64,000 nt of DNA from Desulfobaccales bacterium. Lineage in GTDB: Bacteria > Desulfobacterota > Desulfobaccia > Desulfobaccales > 0-14-0-80-60-11. The translations under genes were made by a program, and so were the position numbers. Positions within the stretch are counted from its first letter, which is position 1, and every line of letters starts with the position of its first letter. The stretch covers positions 124,001 to 188,000 of the forward strand of contig JBAZPO010000004.1 of NCBI GenBank assembly GCA_041648175.1, read 5' to 3'. Below, one piece after another: positions 44,140 to 52,281 of the stretch. A model generated the notes under the pieces. The model was not told where the DNA came from, searched no databases, and saw only the letters and a program-made list of their open reading frames with translations.

Positions 44140-45213
44140 ATGAACAATTTAAGCTCCTCGCCAAGGATAAAAATCCCGCCCCTCCGCCTCCTGGCCTGGG
44201 AGACCACCCGGCGCTGCAACCTGGCTTGCCTCCACTGCCGGGCCGCGGCGGGGTCCGGGCCTTATCCGGGGGAGTTGTCCACCGATGAAGGCATCAAACT
44301 CCTGGACGACCTGGCGACCTTGGGGCAGGTGGTAGTCATCCTCACCGGCGGCGAACCCCTGCTCCGGGAGGATATCTTCGACCTTGCGGCTTACGGCGCC
44401 AGGCTTGGCCATCGTATGGTCATGGCGGTGAATGGCACCCTGGTCACCCCAGCCATTGCGACGCGCCTCAAGAACGTGGGAATTCAACGGGTGAGTATCT
44501 CCCTTGACGGCGCTACGCCAAGCTCCCATGATCGCCTCCGGGCGGTGGATGGGGCCTACGCCGGGGCCCTGGCCGGGATTGCTGCCTGTAAAGAAGCTGG
44601 TTTACCCTTTCAAATAAACACCACCGTCACCCGGGCCAATCGGCTCGAACTTCCTGCCATCCACGAGTTAGCTATAAAACTCGAAGCCGCGGCCCATCAC
44701 GTCTTTGTATTGGTGCCTACAGGAAGGGGGGAACTGATCCGGGAGGAACTGGTGACCCCGGAGGAATACGAGGCGACCCTACACTGGTTACTTGCGCGGC
44801 AGCGGGATGGCAAGCTTTTCATCAAGCCCACCTGCGCGCCGCAATACTACCGGCTCATGCGTCAGGACGCGTACGCTCGGGGCGAAAAGATCACACCGGC
44901 CAGCCATGGCATGGAGGCCATGACCAAGGGTTGCCTGGGAGGCCAGGGCTTCGCGTTTGTGTCTTATCAGGGGGAGGTGCAGCCCTGCGGCTACCTGGAA
45001 TTGGTGGCGGGTAACATCCGGGAAACCCCCTTCCCGGCAATCTGGTCCGGTTCCGAGCTGTTTCAACAATTGCGCCAGGTTAACGACTACCACGGTAAAT
45101 GCCACGCCTGCCAGTACCGCAAGGTCTGCGGCGGCTGCCGGGCCCGGGCCTATGCCATGACCGGCGATGTCCTGGGGGATGACCCCATCTGCCCATACGA
45201 GCCGGTGGGCTAA
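44140..45213 (+). CDS. ahbD: AhbD-type radical SAM heme synthase
   Basis: Radical SAM enzyme of 357 residues. The SAM-cluster motif CNLACLHC is near the N-terminus, followed by LTGGEPLLR. The C-terminal region has the auxiliary-cluster cysteines (CLGG, QPCGYLE, CHAC...C, CGGCRARAY and DPICPY). These blocks match AhbD, which in siroheme-based heme synthesis oxidatively decarboxylates Fe-coproporphyrin III to heme b. ATG 44140 is used; an in-frame TTG at 44122 is the alternative and neither has a strong ribosome site. It is followed by a siroheme decarboxylase subunit, and hemB is nearby, so the window carries part of the alternative heme pathway. Confidence 0.88.
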   Translation: MNNLSSSPRIKIPPLRLLAWETTRRCNLACLHCRAAAGSGPYPGELSTDEGIKLLDDLATLGQVVVILTGGEPLLREDIFDLAAYGARLGHRMVMAVNGTLVTPAIATRLKNVGIQRVSISLDGATPSSHDRLRAVDGAYAGALAGIAACKEAGLPFQINTTVTRANRLELPAIHELAIKLEAAAHHVFVLVPTGRGELIREELVTPEEYEATLHWLLARQRDGKLFIKPTCAPQYYRLMRQDAYARGEKITPASHGMEAMTKGCLGGQGFAFVSYQGEVQPCGYLELVAGNIRETPFPAIWSGSELFQQLRQVNDYHGKCHACQYRKVCGGCRARAYAMTGDVLGDDPICPYEPVG

Positions 45214-45224
45214 TCTCTTAGCCT

Positions 45225-45276
45225 CGTTCCCAAGTTGTACTTGGGAACGAATTTGGAGCCCAAGCTAAACTTGGGC
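45225..45276. repeat. Palindromic repeat, CGTTCCCAAG family
   Basis: An 11-bp perfect stem (CGTTCCCAAGT and its complement, 45225-45249) is followed by a GCCCAAG/CTTGGGC stem (45258-45276). The same pair of units recurs at 50791-50842. Confidence 0.8.
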
Positions 45277-45314
45277 GCGAGCCAAAAATAGACGCCAAGG
45301 CGCAAGACTTTCTT

Positions 45315-45806
45315 ATGACCATAGCGGAAAACGGAAAACCGAAAACGAAAAACGAGTCCTTGGACGATCTGGACCGGGCCATATTGAACGAGATCCAGTC
45401 GCATTTTCCCATTGAGTCCCGGCCGTATGCCGAGGTAGGCAGCAGGGTAGGGGCCTCGGAAGCTGAAGTCCTGGCCCGGGTTAAGGTCATGGCCGAATCC
45501 GGCATCATCCGGCGCCTGGGGGCTAACTTTACCTCCCGCAAACTGGGCTATACCAGCACCCTGTGCGCCGCCCGGGTACCCGAAGATAAGCTGGATCAGT
45601 TTGTGGCCGTGGTCAACCGCTATCCCGGAGTGACCCACAACTACCTGCGGCGGCACCACTATAATATCTGGTTCACCCTCATCGCCGACTCCGAGGCCCG
45701 CCTCAACTACATCCTGGAGGAAATCTCCCGGGTCGCGGGAGTCCCGGAAATTCTTAGCCTCCCGGCCCACGAAGTCTTCAAGATCAAAGTGGATTTTTCG
45801 GTGTGA
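45315..45806 (+). CDS. AsnC/Lrp-like siroheme decarboxylase subunit (AhbA or AhbB)
   Basis: Protein of 163 residues. A winged-helix AsnC-type half (about 15-75, with LDRAILNEIQSHFPI and a RPYAEVG helix) precedes an AsnC-ligand-like domain with GVTHNYLRRHHYNIWFTL, the signature of AhbA/AhbB/NirDLGH proteins. These decarboxylate siroheme to 12,18-didecarboxysiroheme. I cannot tell AhbA from AhbB by eye; a second subunit is not in the window. It follows ahbD after a palindromic repeat and lacks a strong ribosome site. Cytoplasmic. Confidence 0.85.
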   Translation: MTIAENGKPKTKNESLDDLDRAILNEIQSHFPIESRPYAEVGSRVGASEAEVLARVKVMAESGIIRRLGANFTSRKLGYTSTLCAARVPEDKLDQFVAVVNRYPGVTHNYLRRHHYNIWFTLIADSEARLNYILEEISRVAGVPEILSLPAHEVFKIKVDFSV

Positions 45807-45905
45807 TGCGGTCGAGCGCCATACCGTAGACTAGGTTTTGTGACCTTCCTCTGATTTTTTCCCCTTATAGATAATCACCGCATTGTAGCGGCCCTCGCCC
45901 AACGC

Positions 45906-46373
45906 TTATTCCGGTTTTTCTAAACCTTCCCAGGGCACGCACAACACCGGGCAGGGCAGCAGGCGCACCACCTTCTCGGCAGTGGAGCCGAAAAAGACCT
46001 CCTCGATCGGCCCCCGGCCGCTCCGGCCATAGCCTCCCATGACGATCAAGTCAGCCGCCAGATCCCGGGCGATGACTGCGATCTCCTGAAAGGGAATACC
46101 CACGGTCACCATGCCGGTCACTTCCAGGCCGCCGCGCCCATGTTCTTCCAGGAAGGCATCCAACTGTCGTTGCGCCTCCTCCCGGAACTCCGGCAGTAGA
46201 GTTTCGGGCTGAACTTTCAGGTGTTCGGCCACCCGGGCCACAATGGATTGCTGAATGACATGCAGGAGAACCAGCTTGGCCCCGAAACACTGAGCGAGAT
46301 GCTTGGCCGTCTTAAACGCCGCGCCGGCGCATTCGGAAAAATCGGTGGCTACGAGAATGGCTTTGAAATCCAT
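45906..46373 (-). CDS. Universal stress protein (UspA family)
   Basis: Cytoplasmic protein of 155 residues with the Usp fold. It starts FKAILVATDFSECA and ends with the nucleotide-binding loop GGYGRSGRG...GSTAEKVVR, so it is of the ATP-binding type. Stands alone between convergent and same-strand neighbours. CCTCTCC precedes the ATG, so the ribosome site is weak. No specific role can be inferred. Confidence 0.93.
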   Translation of the reverse strand: MDFKAILVATDFSECAGAAFKTAKHLAQCFGAKLVLLHVIQQSIVARVAEHLKVQPETLLPEFREEAQRQLDAFLEEHGRGGLEVTGMVTVGIPFQEIAVIARDLAADLIVMGGYGRSGRGPIEEVFFGSTAEKVVRLLPCPVLCVPWEGLEKPE

Positions 46374-46443
46374 GGGAGAGGTCCTTTATAAAACCGGGAT
46401 ACGTCTGGTTACGAGCTCGACTGCCTCTGCCTTAATCCCCAAA

Positions 46444-46995
46444 TTATTTTAATCTCGCCTTAAGTATCTTGAACATCTGACCGGCGTTGCCAAAGCTCCC
46501 TGATTCCCTCAGCAGCACCTTGCCATGCTTATCCACGACCACGGTGGTGGGGGTGCCGTCGATATGGAAGACGTCTACGCCGATGGCCCAATCCGGATCG
46601 GGCACCATAGGGAAAGGCACTTTATAAGCAGCTTTGAATTTCCGCAAAGCTGACTCATTATCACTCTCGCCCACTGCGAGAAACTTTACCTTGTCTTTGA
46701 GGTCCGATTTTGCCACCAGATTATACAACCGGTTCACGACCGGTGCCTGATCCACGCAATGGGGTCAGGTGGTGCGCGTGATTTCGATCAGAACATAGGG
46801 GGCTTGGATATCCTGGAGGCTGAAATTTCCAGGACTTTTTAGGCCGAGATATTTTTGGTCCGCCTCCGTTACTGGGCCGGAAAACTTTAGGTTAGCAATC
46901 TTGGCATTGTCCGAGGCCGCAGGTGACGAGGAACTGAAACCCAGCAAAATCGTCAGGCAACCTGCCAGGGCCAGAGCAAAAGTCTTATGACGCAT
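46444..46995 (-). CDS. Thioredoxin-like selenoprotein (in-frame UGA at catalytic Cys)
   Basis: Exported thioredoxin-fold protein of 183 residues if the TGA at 46767-46765 is read as selenocysteine. Signal peptide about 1-27 (cleaved near PAA). The active site reads T-U-P-H-C, aligned with K-C-P-H-C of the paralog at 47128-47694, and the frame continues without interruption on both sides of the TGA with family similarity (APYVLIE before, QAP...N.L and PDP, GTPTTVVVDKHGK after). A hairpin fitting bacterial SECIS rules starts 20 bases after the TGA. If UGA were a stop, the two halves would be a 76-residue fragment and a remnant without a start site. Probably a periplasmic disulfide or peroxide reductase; the substrate is unknown. 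Needs selA/B/C/D elsewhere in the genome. Confidence 0.85.
46728..46744 (-). promoter_or_regulatory. Bacterial SECIS-like hairpin
   Basis: On the reverse strand ACCGGU (46744-46739) pairs with ACCGGU (46733-46728) around the 5-base loop CGUGA. It starts 20 bases after the UGA and has a G within the first two loop bases, as bacterial SECIS elements do. Confidence 0.6.
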
Positions 46996-47127
46996 AGCTC
47001 CCCCTTTTCAGGATCTCGTTAGCATACGAATGATTTTCATGAACTGAAGATAAGGCCACAAACCGGTGGCGTCAATCGGGCGGGAATCGGGTCAGGCTGA
47101 GGACAGCCTGACCCGATTATGGAGCAG

Positions 47128-47694
47128 TTATTTTACCACGGCCTTGATCTTCTGGAGGACTTCATTGGGGTCGTCAAAAGTGCCGATATGGACAAATACA
47201 ATCTTGCCAGTCTTATCCAAGATCACGGTGACGGGATACGGAGTGAAATTCAGGGCCTTGCCAAAGCTGTTGTTGGGGTCGGGCACCAAGGCGAACGGCA
47301 CCTTATAGAATGCCTTCCACATTTTCATGCCCATTTCTTCGTTGCCCTGGCCCGCGCCGATAAATTTCAACTTGGTTTTCAGTTGAGGATCGGCTTGCAC
47401 CTTTTCGAACAGTTGATTCATGAAGGGAGCCTGGTGAATGCAGTGCGGGCATTTGTCATTGAACTGCTCCACCAGCACATAAGGCGCTTTGACATCCTTC
47501 CAACTGAACGGGCCTTGTTTGGCCAGGCCGAGATACGTGGAATCTTCCGGCGTGATGGTCCCGGAGAATTTTACATCGGGGACTATTTGGCCGACCTTGG
47601 GCTCTGCCTCCTGTGCTGCCGCAATGGATATGGTGCCCACGAAAAAGATCAGAGCCAGACAGCAACTCAAGACTACAATTTTATTCCTGCTCAT
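47128..47694 (-). CDS. Exported thioredoxin-like protein (CPHC)
   Basis: Protein of 188 residues. Signal peptide about 1-27 (cleavage after AAA), then a thioredoxin-like domain with active site CPHC near residue 82, a PDP...FG.ALNF segment and the cis-Pro-like YPVTVILDKTGKI loop. Related to TlpA/AhpC-type periplasmic reductases. Paralog of the selenoprotein 132 bases downstream, with about the same length and the same pre-active-site region (SGTITPEDSTYLGL against SGPVTEADQKYLGL). The pair may differ in redox potential or substrate. Confidence 0.9.
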   Translation of the reverse strand: MSRNKIVVLSCCLALIFFVGTISIAAAQEAEPKVGQIVPDVKFSGTITPEDSTYLGLAKQGPFSWKDVKAPYVLVEQFNDKCPHCIHQAPFMNQLFEKVQADPQLKTKLKFIGAGQGNEEMGMKMWKAFYKVPFALVPDPNNSFGKALNFTPYPVTVILDKTGKIVFVHIGTFDDPNEVLQKIKAVVK

Positions 47695-47840
47695 TAATTA
47701 CCCCCCTTTCCATTTTTTGCTGAATGATAAACCAACCCTTGCTAAAGGGCAAAAGAAAAGCGCTCTTACCTATCTCTTCGGAACCGATTTTGGGAAAGTT
47801 TAGGGAAAAAACCAAGGGGGGTCGTTTTTTTTTCGGCAAA

Positions 47841-50744
47841 TCAGCTAAAAAACCGCTCTTCCTGCCAATCCACCGGCATCCGCACCAAGGCTCCCTGGCG
47901 GTGCTGATAGAGCAGATAGCCATGGCGCACCCCAAATTCAAAGAGGCGCTGAGTCAGGACCACATCCTGGCGGCAGTAGGATTCCAACTCTTCCCACTTG
48001 CCAGCGGCATAGAGTTCCAGGGCCAGGAGGCCGTCGCCGCTCTTTTGCTCTCCCAAGGTCTTTTCCGACAAATGATTGAGGGAGAGCCGATGTCCCAGGA
48101 GGGTATGGACTTCCTCCAGGATGTCAAAAGTGGGCAATTCCGCCAACGGCACGGTCGTGTAAGGCTGCAAGACCTGGTAATCGAAGCGCTTGATATTGAA
48201 GCCCACGATCAGGTCCAGTTTTTTTAAGCGCTCTGCGAGCCGCTTCAAATCGTGCTCCCGATAGGTGGTGGCGACCCCCGTATGGCTCTCGTGGACCACC
48301 ACGAGCGATACCCCCATGCGGTGGCATTGTCCCCAGCCGCCCACGTCCGCCGCAGAGCAACAAGTCTCCAGGTCCAAAACCCCGATCTTCCGGTTGCGGA
48401 ACCAGGGAATTTCCGTATCCGTATCCGACTCCGGCACGGGCACCTCGACTGGTTCCGGCGCCGAAACAATCTGGATCTCTGCCGGCGTCTCCGCCTCTTC
48501 CACTCCCAACAGCAGTCCGGCGATCATAAGCGTCGCCTCTTTGTCCAGGGGTTTGTTGCCCGAACCGCACTTGGGCGAATGGATGCACGAAGGACAGCCG
48601 TCCTCGCAGGGGCAGGCCTCGGTGAGTGAAAGCGCCCGCTGAACTAAATCTTCCAAGATCTCGTAAGCCCGAACCGACAGCCCCACGCCGCCGGGATAAC
48701 CGTCATAGATAAAGACTGCGGCTCGACCCACCTGAGGATGGGCTGGATGGGAAATGCCGCCGATATCGTAGCGGTCCGCCAGGGCAAACAACGGAAACAT
48801 GCTGATGAGGACGTGTTCCAGGGCGTGAATGCCCCCCATGAAGTGGCCCCCTTGGGCGTACACCGCATTTTTTACCGCGTCCGGGATTTCCAGCCACATG
48901 CCCACGGTTTCAAAAACCTGGGGCGGCAGCTCGAGTTCGACCTGGCCCAGCAACTCCTGCCCCGGCAGCCTCCGCTTTTCGTAGCTCAGCAAGTGCTCCG
49001 TGACCTTGAGCCGCCCTATATGGGCCGTGAACCGGGCCACCTGCCGGGACTCTATAATCTCCAGGATTTCCGTCTCTTTGTCGGTCTGAATCCGGGTAAA
49101 ATAATTGGGCTCGATGGAGTTGACCCAGACGTTGTGCCGCGCCAGGTCCAGCTTTTCCACCACCCAGGTCTGGGCCTTATGGAGATACACCGCGCCGGGA
49201 TGACACTCTCGCAGGGCCCGGTGGCCGTCTATAGAGCCCAGGGGCCGCTTTTTCCCCGTCTGAAAAATGGCGAAGCTCTCCCCAAGCCCCCGGATATTCA
49301 CTTCTTTCTGCGGGAACCGGGACCGGGCAAACCAGGCGTCGCCCGCGGCGGAGTGGAGCAACTGGCGCTCCCGGGCCAGTTCACCCACCACCTGCTCGTG
49401 CGCCTTCAGGTCAAAGTATTTCTCGTTTTTGGTATTAAGCGGCAGTTCCTGGGCCGCACAGGGCAGGTGGGCCTTGACCACAAACCGGTTATCCGGGTCC
49501 ACCACCGCGGTCTCCATGGGCCGCCCGAAGAATTCCGCCGGATACTTAATGAAATACTGATCCAAGGCGTCGGCCTGGGCCACCATGACGATGAGTGAGT
49601 CCCGGCCCTGGCGTCCCACCCGGCCGGCCCGTTGCCAGGTGGTCACCATGGTGCCGGGATAGCCCACCAGGATGCAGACGTCCAGGCCGCCGATGTCGAT
49701 GCCCATTTCGAGCGCGCTGGTCGAGATCACCCCCCGCATCTTGCCGGAAGCCAAGGCCCGCTCAATCTCCCGGCGCTCCTCCGGCAAAAACCCGGCCCGG
49801 TAGGAGCTGATAAAGCGCTTCATCTCCGGCGCCAGGCGCTGGGCCCAGACATGAATCAGTTCGGTGAGCTTCCGGGCCTGGGTAAAACAGATAGTGTTGA
49901 GCCCCTCCCGGATGGCCTGGGCAAAGATCCGGGCCGCGGTGGCCGGCGCGCCGCCGTGCGGATTGAGGAAGACAAAATGCCGCCCGCTCTGGGGTGCGCC
50001 GCTCTTTTCGATGATTTCCACATCCAGGCCGGTCAACATCTTGACGAAAATTTCCGGTTTGGCAATCGTGGCCGAAGACAGCAAAAACTGGGGGTGGGAA
50101 CCGTAATGCGCACAAATCCGCTTCAAACGCCTGAGCACCTGCGCCATGTGGCTGCCCATAATGCCCCGGTAGGTATGGACTTCATCGATCACCACAAACT
50201 TAAGATGCGCAAAAAAGCTGGACCACGAGGCATGGTACGGCATCAGGCCCATGTGGAGCATGTCCGGGTTGGTGATGATCACGTGCGGCGGCTTGGCCTT
50301 GATGGCCTGGCGCTGGGCCGGAGGCGTGTCGCCGTCATAAATGGCGGACGTCAGAAAAGGGTAGGGGAGGGCGGCGTCCAACTCCTGGAGGGTCTTGAGC
50401 TGGTCCTGTTCCAGGGCCTTTAAGGGGAAGAGATACAGGGCGTGGCCCCGGGGGTTTTCTATAAGATTCTCCAGGACCGGCAGATTATAGATGAGCGTCT
50501 TGCCGCTGGCCGTGGGCGTGGCCACCAGCAGGTCTTTGCCCGCCCGGATGTAGTCCAGGGCCTCTCCCTGATGGCAGTAGAGCCGGGGAATCCCCAAACG
50601 CTCCAAGGCCGTCAGCACCCCCGGTGACAGCCCCGCAGCGCCTGCGACATACTCCACCGGCTTCTCAGGCAAGTAATGATAATGGCTGAGAATATCCCGG
50701 TATTCGGCGGTTTCTTTCAGGGAGTTGATGAAATCTTGCAGCAT
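47841..50744 (-). CDS. MrfA-like DEAD/H helicase fused to a DEDDy exonuclease domain
   Basis: Protein of 967 residues. N-terminal superfamily-2 helicase: Walker A ATPTASGKT, DEVH box, SSAT, and QRAGRVGRQGRD motif VI. Then a DUF1998-like region with a four-Cys zinc site CPCEDGCPSCIHSPKCG (as in Bacillus MrfA/YprA). Residues 787-967 are an RNase-H-like 3'-5' exonuclease: D791 and E793, Asp855 in NIKRFD, and Y923/D927 (YxxxD), that is DEDDy type. In Bacillus subtilis, MrfA and the exonuclease MrfB are separate neighbours that act in mitomycin C repair; here they are one chain. ATG 50744 is chosen because sequence upstream belongs to a palindromic repeat. Confidence 0.88.
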   Translation of the reverse strand: MLQDFINSLKETAEYRDILSHYHYLPEKPVEYVAGAAGLSPGVLTALERLGIPRLYCHQGEALDYIRAGKDLLVATPTASGKTLIYNLPVLENLIENPRGHALYLFPLKALEQDQLKTLQELDAALPYPFLTSAIYDGDTPPAQRQAIKAKPPHVIITNPDMLHMGLMPYHASWSSFFAHLKFVVIDEVHTYRGIMGSHMAQVLRRLKRICAHYGSHPQFLLSSATIAKPEIFVKMLTGLDVEIIEKSGAPQSGRHFVFLNPHGGAPATAARIFAQAIREGLNTICFTQARKLTELIHVWAQRLAPEMKRFISSYRAGFLPEERREIERALASGKMRGVISTSALEMGIDIGGLDVCILVGYPGTMVTTWQRAGRVGRQGRDSLIVMVAQADALDQYFIKYPAEFFGRPMETAVVDPDNRFVVKAHLPCAAQELPLNTKNEKYFDLKAHEQVVGELARERQLLHSAAGDAWFARSRFPQKEVNIRGLGESFAIFQTGKKRPLGSIDGHRALRECHPGAVYLHKAQTWVVEKLDLARHNVWVNSIEPNYFTRIQTDKETEILEIIESRQVARFTAHIGRLKVTEHLLSYEKRRLPGQELLGQVELELPPQVFETVGMWLEIPDAVKNAVYAQGGHFMGGIHALEHVLISMFPLFALADRYDIGGISHPAHPQVGRAAVFIYDGYPGGVGLSVRAYEILEDLVQRALSLTEACPCEDGCPSCIHSPKCGSGNKPLDKEATLMIAGLLLGVEEAETPAEIQIVSAPEPVEVPVPESDTDTEIPWFRNRKIGVLDLETCCSAADVGGWGQCHRMGVSLVVVHESHTGVATTYREHDLKRLAERLKKLDLIVGFNIKRFDYQVLQPYTTVPLAELPTFDILEEVHTLLGHRLSLNHLSEKTLGEQKSGDGLLALELYAAGKWEELESYCRQDVVLTQRLFEFGVRHGYLLYQHRQGALVRMPVDWQEERFFS

Positions 50745-50790
50745 AATGAATCGGAAATTGGTGTAGGGTGAGCACCGCTCACCACGTACT

Positions 50791-50878
50791 CGTTCCCAAG
50801 TTGCACTTGGGAACGAAATTGGAGCCCAAGCTGAGCTTGGGCACAATCATTAACGTTCCCAAGCTCAGCTTGGGAACG
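50791..50878. repeat. Palindromic repeat cluster, CGTTCCCAAG family
   Basis: Three stems in a row: CGTTCCCAAGT/ACTTGGGAACG (50791-50815), GCCCAAG/CTTGGGC (50824-50842) and CGTTCCCAAGCT/AGCTTGGGAACG (50854-50878), with a partial copy from 50886. The first two match 45225-45276 including the spacer. Confidence 0.85.
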
Positions 50879-50963
50879 AGTACCACGTTCCCAAGCCAAG
50901 CTTATAGGGCGTGCCGTGCACGCCGAACTGCGGCGGCCACGGGCCGCCCTATAGACTGTTTTT

Positions 50964-52046
50964 TCACTTCGTCCCCACATCAATATGCTCCCAGTCGGTA
51001 CAATAACCCGTGTAGCACCACTCCTGGGGGATGCGCAGCCGCTGCCACTTGGCGGCCGTAAAGACCCAGGCCGGCAGTTGCCGGGCGTCCAGCTTGTGCA
51101 TGGCGTCCCGGTTATATTGGCGGGTGGCCGGACTGATGGGGTTCGGTGTGCCGTCCACCACCCCCGGGTAGTTCGAATCATTGAAGTCAACGGCCAGGCC
51201 CAGGCGGTGGTTCGATCCTGGGGCATGGCGGCCGTGGTAGATTTCCGCCAGACTCTGATAGTGGCACATAACCACCGTGGCAGCCAGCGAATCCCCGTGA
51301 TTATCGGGAAAACTCAGGCATTCCACCGCTACCGGAGGCGAGGCCGCGCTCACCGCGTAGGTGTCTTCCCCCATCCGCAACGACATCAGCGGCATCCGCC
51401 GGGACGGGTCGTACCAGCCTTCCCGGAAGATATATTCTATGAGCAGCCCCACCAAGGGCGCGAATTTGCTGTTGACCTCCACCTGAATCGTGGCCGGGCG
51501 GTAGTTCGCCTTATCGTTGACCTCCCGCATGGTGCGCACGAACCAGACATAGCCTGAAGGCCGCGGCGTCGTCAGGGCCACGGTCTGCCATTTTTTTTCG
51601 AAACCGCAATAAGTCTTAAGGCGTTGAGCCCGGGCCGGCACCCACACCGGAACCTCCAAAGTCACTCCCACCGGGTCGCCTCCCGGCCAGCGGCGGCGGC
51701 GCACGTCTTCCCATGAGGCAACTTGCCCCGGCGCCAGCAGCTTCAAAGTTTGATGCCGCAGCTCCACCATCTGGCCCACCCCCAGGAGGCGTTTGGCCAG
51801 AGTGACTTTCTGCAGGAAATCTATCTCCCGGGCCCGCTCCGACATGTGGGGCTCGTAAGCCAGGGCCACCTGGCGCAAAATTCTGGCCGTTTGAGCAGCC
51901 TGGGCAGCTTCCAGGATGAAGGGATGAGGCGGCGGGGCAGGGGATGGGGACTGCCGGATGACTTCGGCGGCCAGGATTCCTCCAGACACGATTATTACCA
52001 GACAGATCGCCAGAACCAGTGACGCCAGGACAGACCGAAATCGCAT
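50964..52046 (-). CDS. Exported peptidase of the M15 (VanY/LAS-like) type
   Basis: Protein of about 360 residues. An N-terminal hydrophobic segment (about 3-27) is either a signal peptide or an anchor. The C-terminal third has SNHRLGLAVDFND, with a His and Asp in the SxHxxGxAxD pattern, and DWEHIDVG (ExH), the three zinc ligands and the catalytic Glu of M15 D-Ala-D-Ala or LAS-type cell-wall peptidases. The middle region has no recognised domain. ATG 52046 is used because the longer frame begins with a TTG at 52082; no strong ribosome site supports either. Likely acts on peptidoglycan in the periplasm. Confidence 0.7.
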   Translation of the reverse strand: MRFRSVLASLVLAICLVIIVSGGILAAEVIRQSPSPAPPPHPFILEAAQAAQTARILRQVALAYEPHMSERAREIDFLQKVTLAKRLLGVGQMVELRHQTLKLLAPGQVASWEDVRRRRWPGGDPVGVTLEVPVWVPARAQRLKTYCGFEKKWQTVALTTPRPSGYVWFVRTMREVNDKANYRPATIQVEVNSKFAPLVGLLIEYIFREGWYDPSRRMPLMSLRMGEDTYAVSAASPPVAVECLSFPDNHGDSLAATVVMCHYQSLAEIYHGRHAPGSNHRLGLAVDFNDSNYPGVVDGTPNPISPATRQYNRDAMHKLDARQLPAWVFTAAKWQRLRIPQEWCYTGYCTDWEHIDVGTK

Positions 52047-52172
52047 GGCTCTAATTGTATGTGAGCAGGTGAGGGCAGTCAATGCGAGAATGACTTGGTG
52101 TCGCTCGCGGTTGGACCCAGCGCGCGAAATTCATAACATTTATTTAACCACATTTATTTATATATAAAAAAA

Positions 52173-52201
52173 TTGTCAGCATAGCTTTAACCATTTTTAA
52201 T
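52173..52201 (+). promoter_or_regulatory. Sigma-70 promoter of the porin gene
   Basis: -35 TTGTCA (52173-52178) and -10 TTTAAT (52196-52201) with a 17-base spacer in an AT-rich stretch before the porin. Confidence 0.5.
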
Positions 52202-52281
52202 TAACTTAATAATTATTTACAAATAGCAGAATCCTACAATGCTCCCGGCCTAAAAAAATCTTGATACAGGGGGAGCATGAA

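Noticed and set aside
46444..46755. A separate small gene or pseudogene fragment
   Set aside because: It is in the same frame as 46768-46995, lacks a start site and continues the thioredoxin-like fold past the UGA, so a selenoprotein is the better reading.
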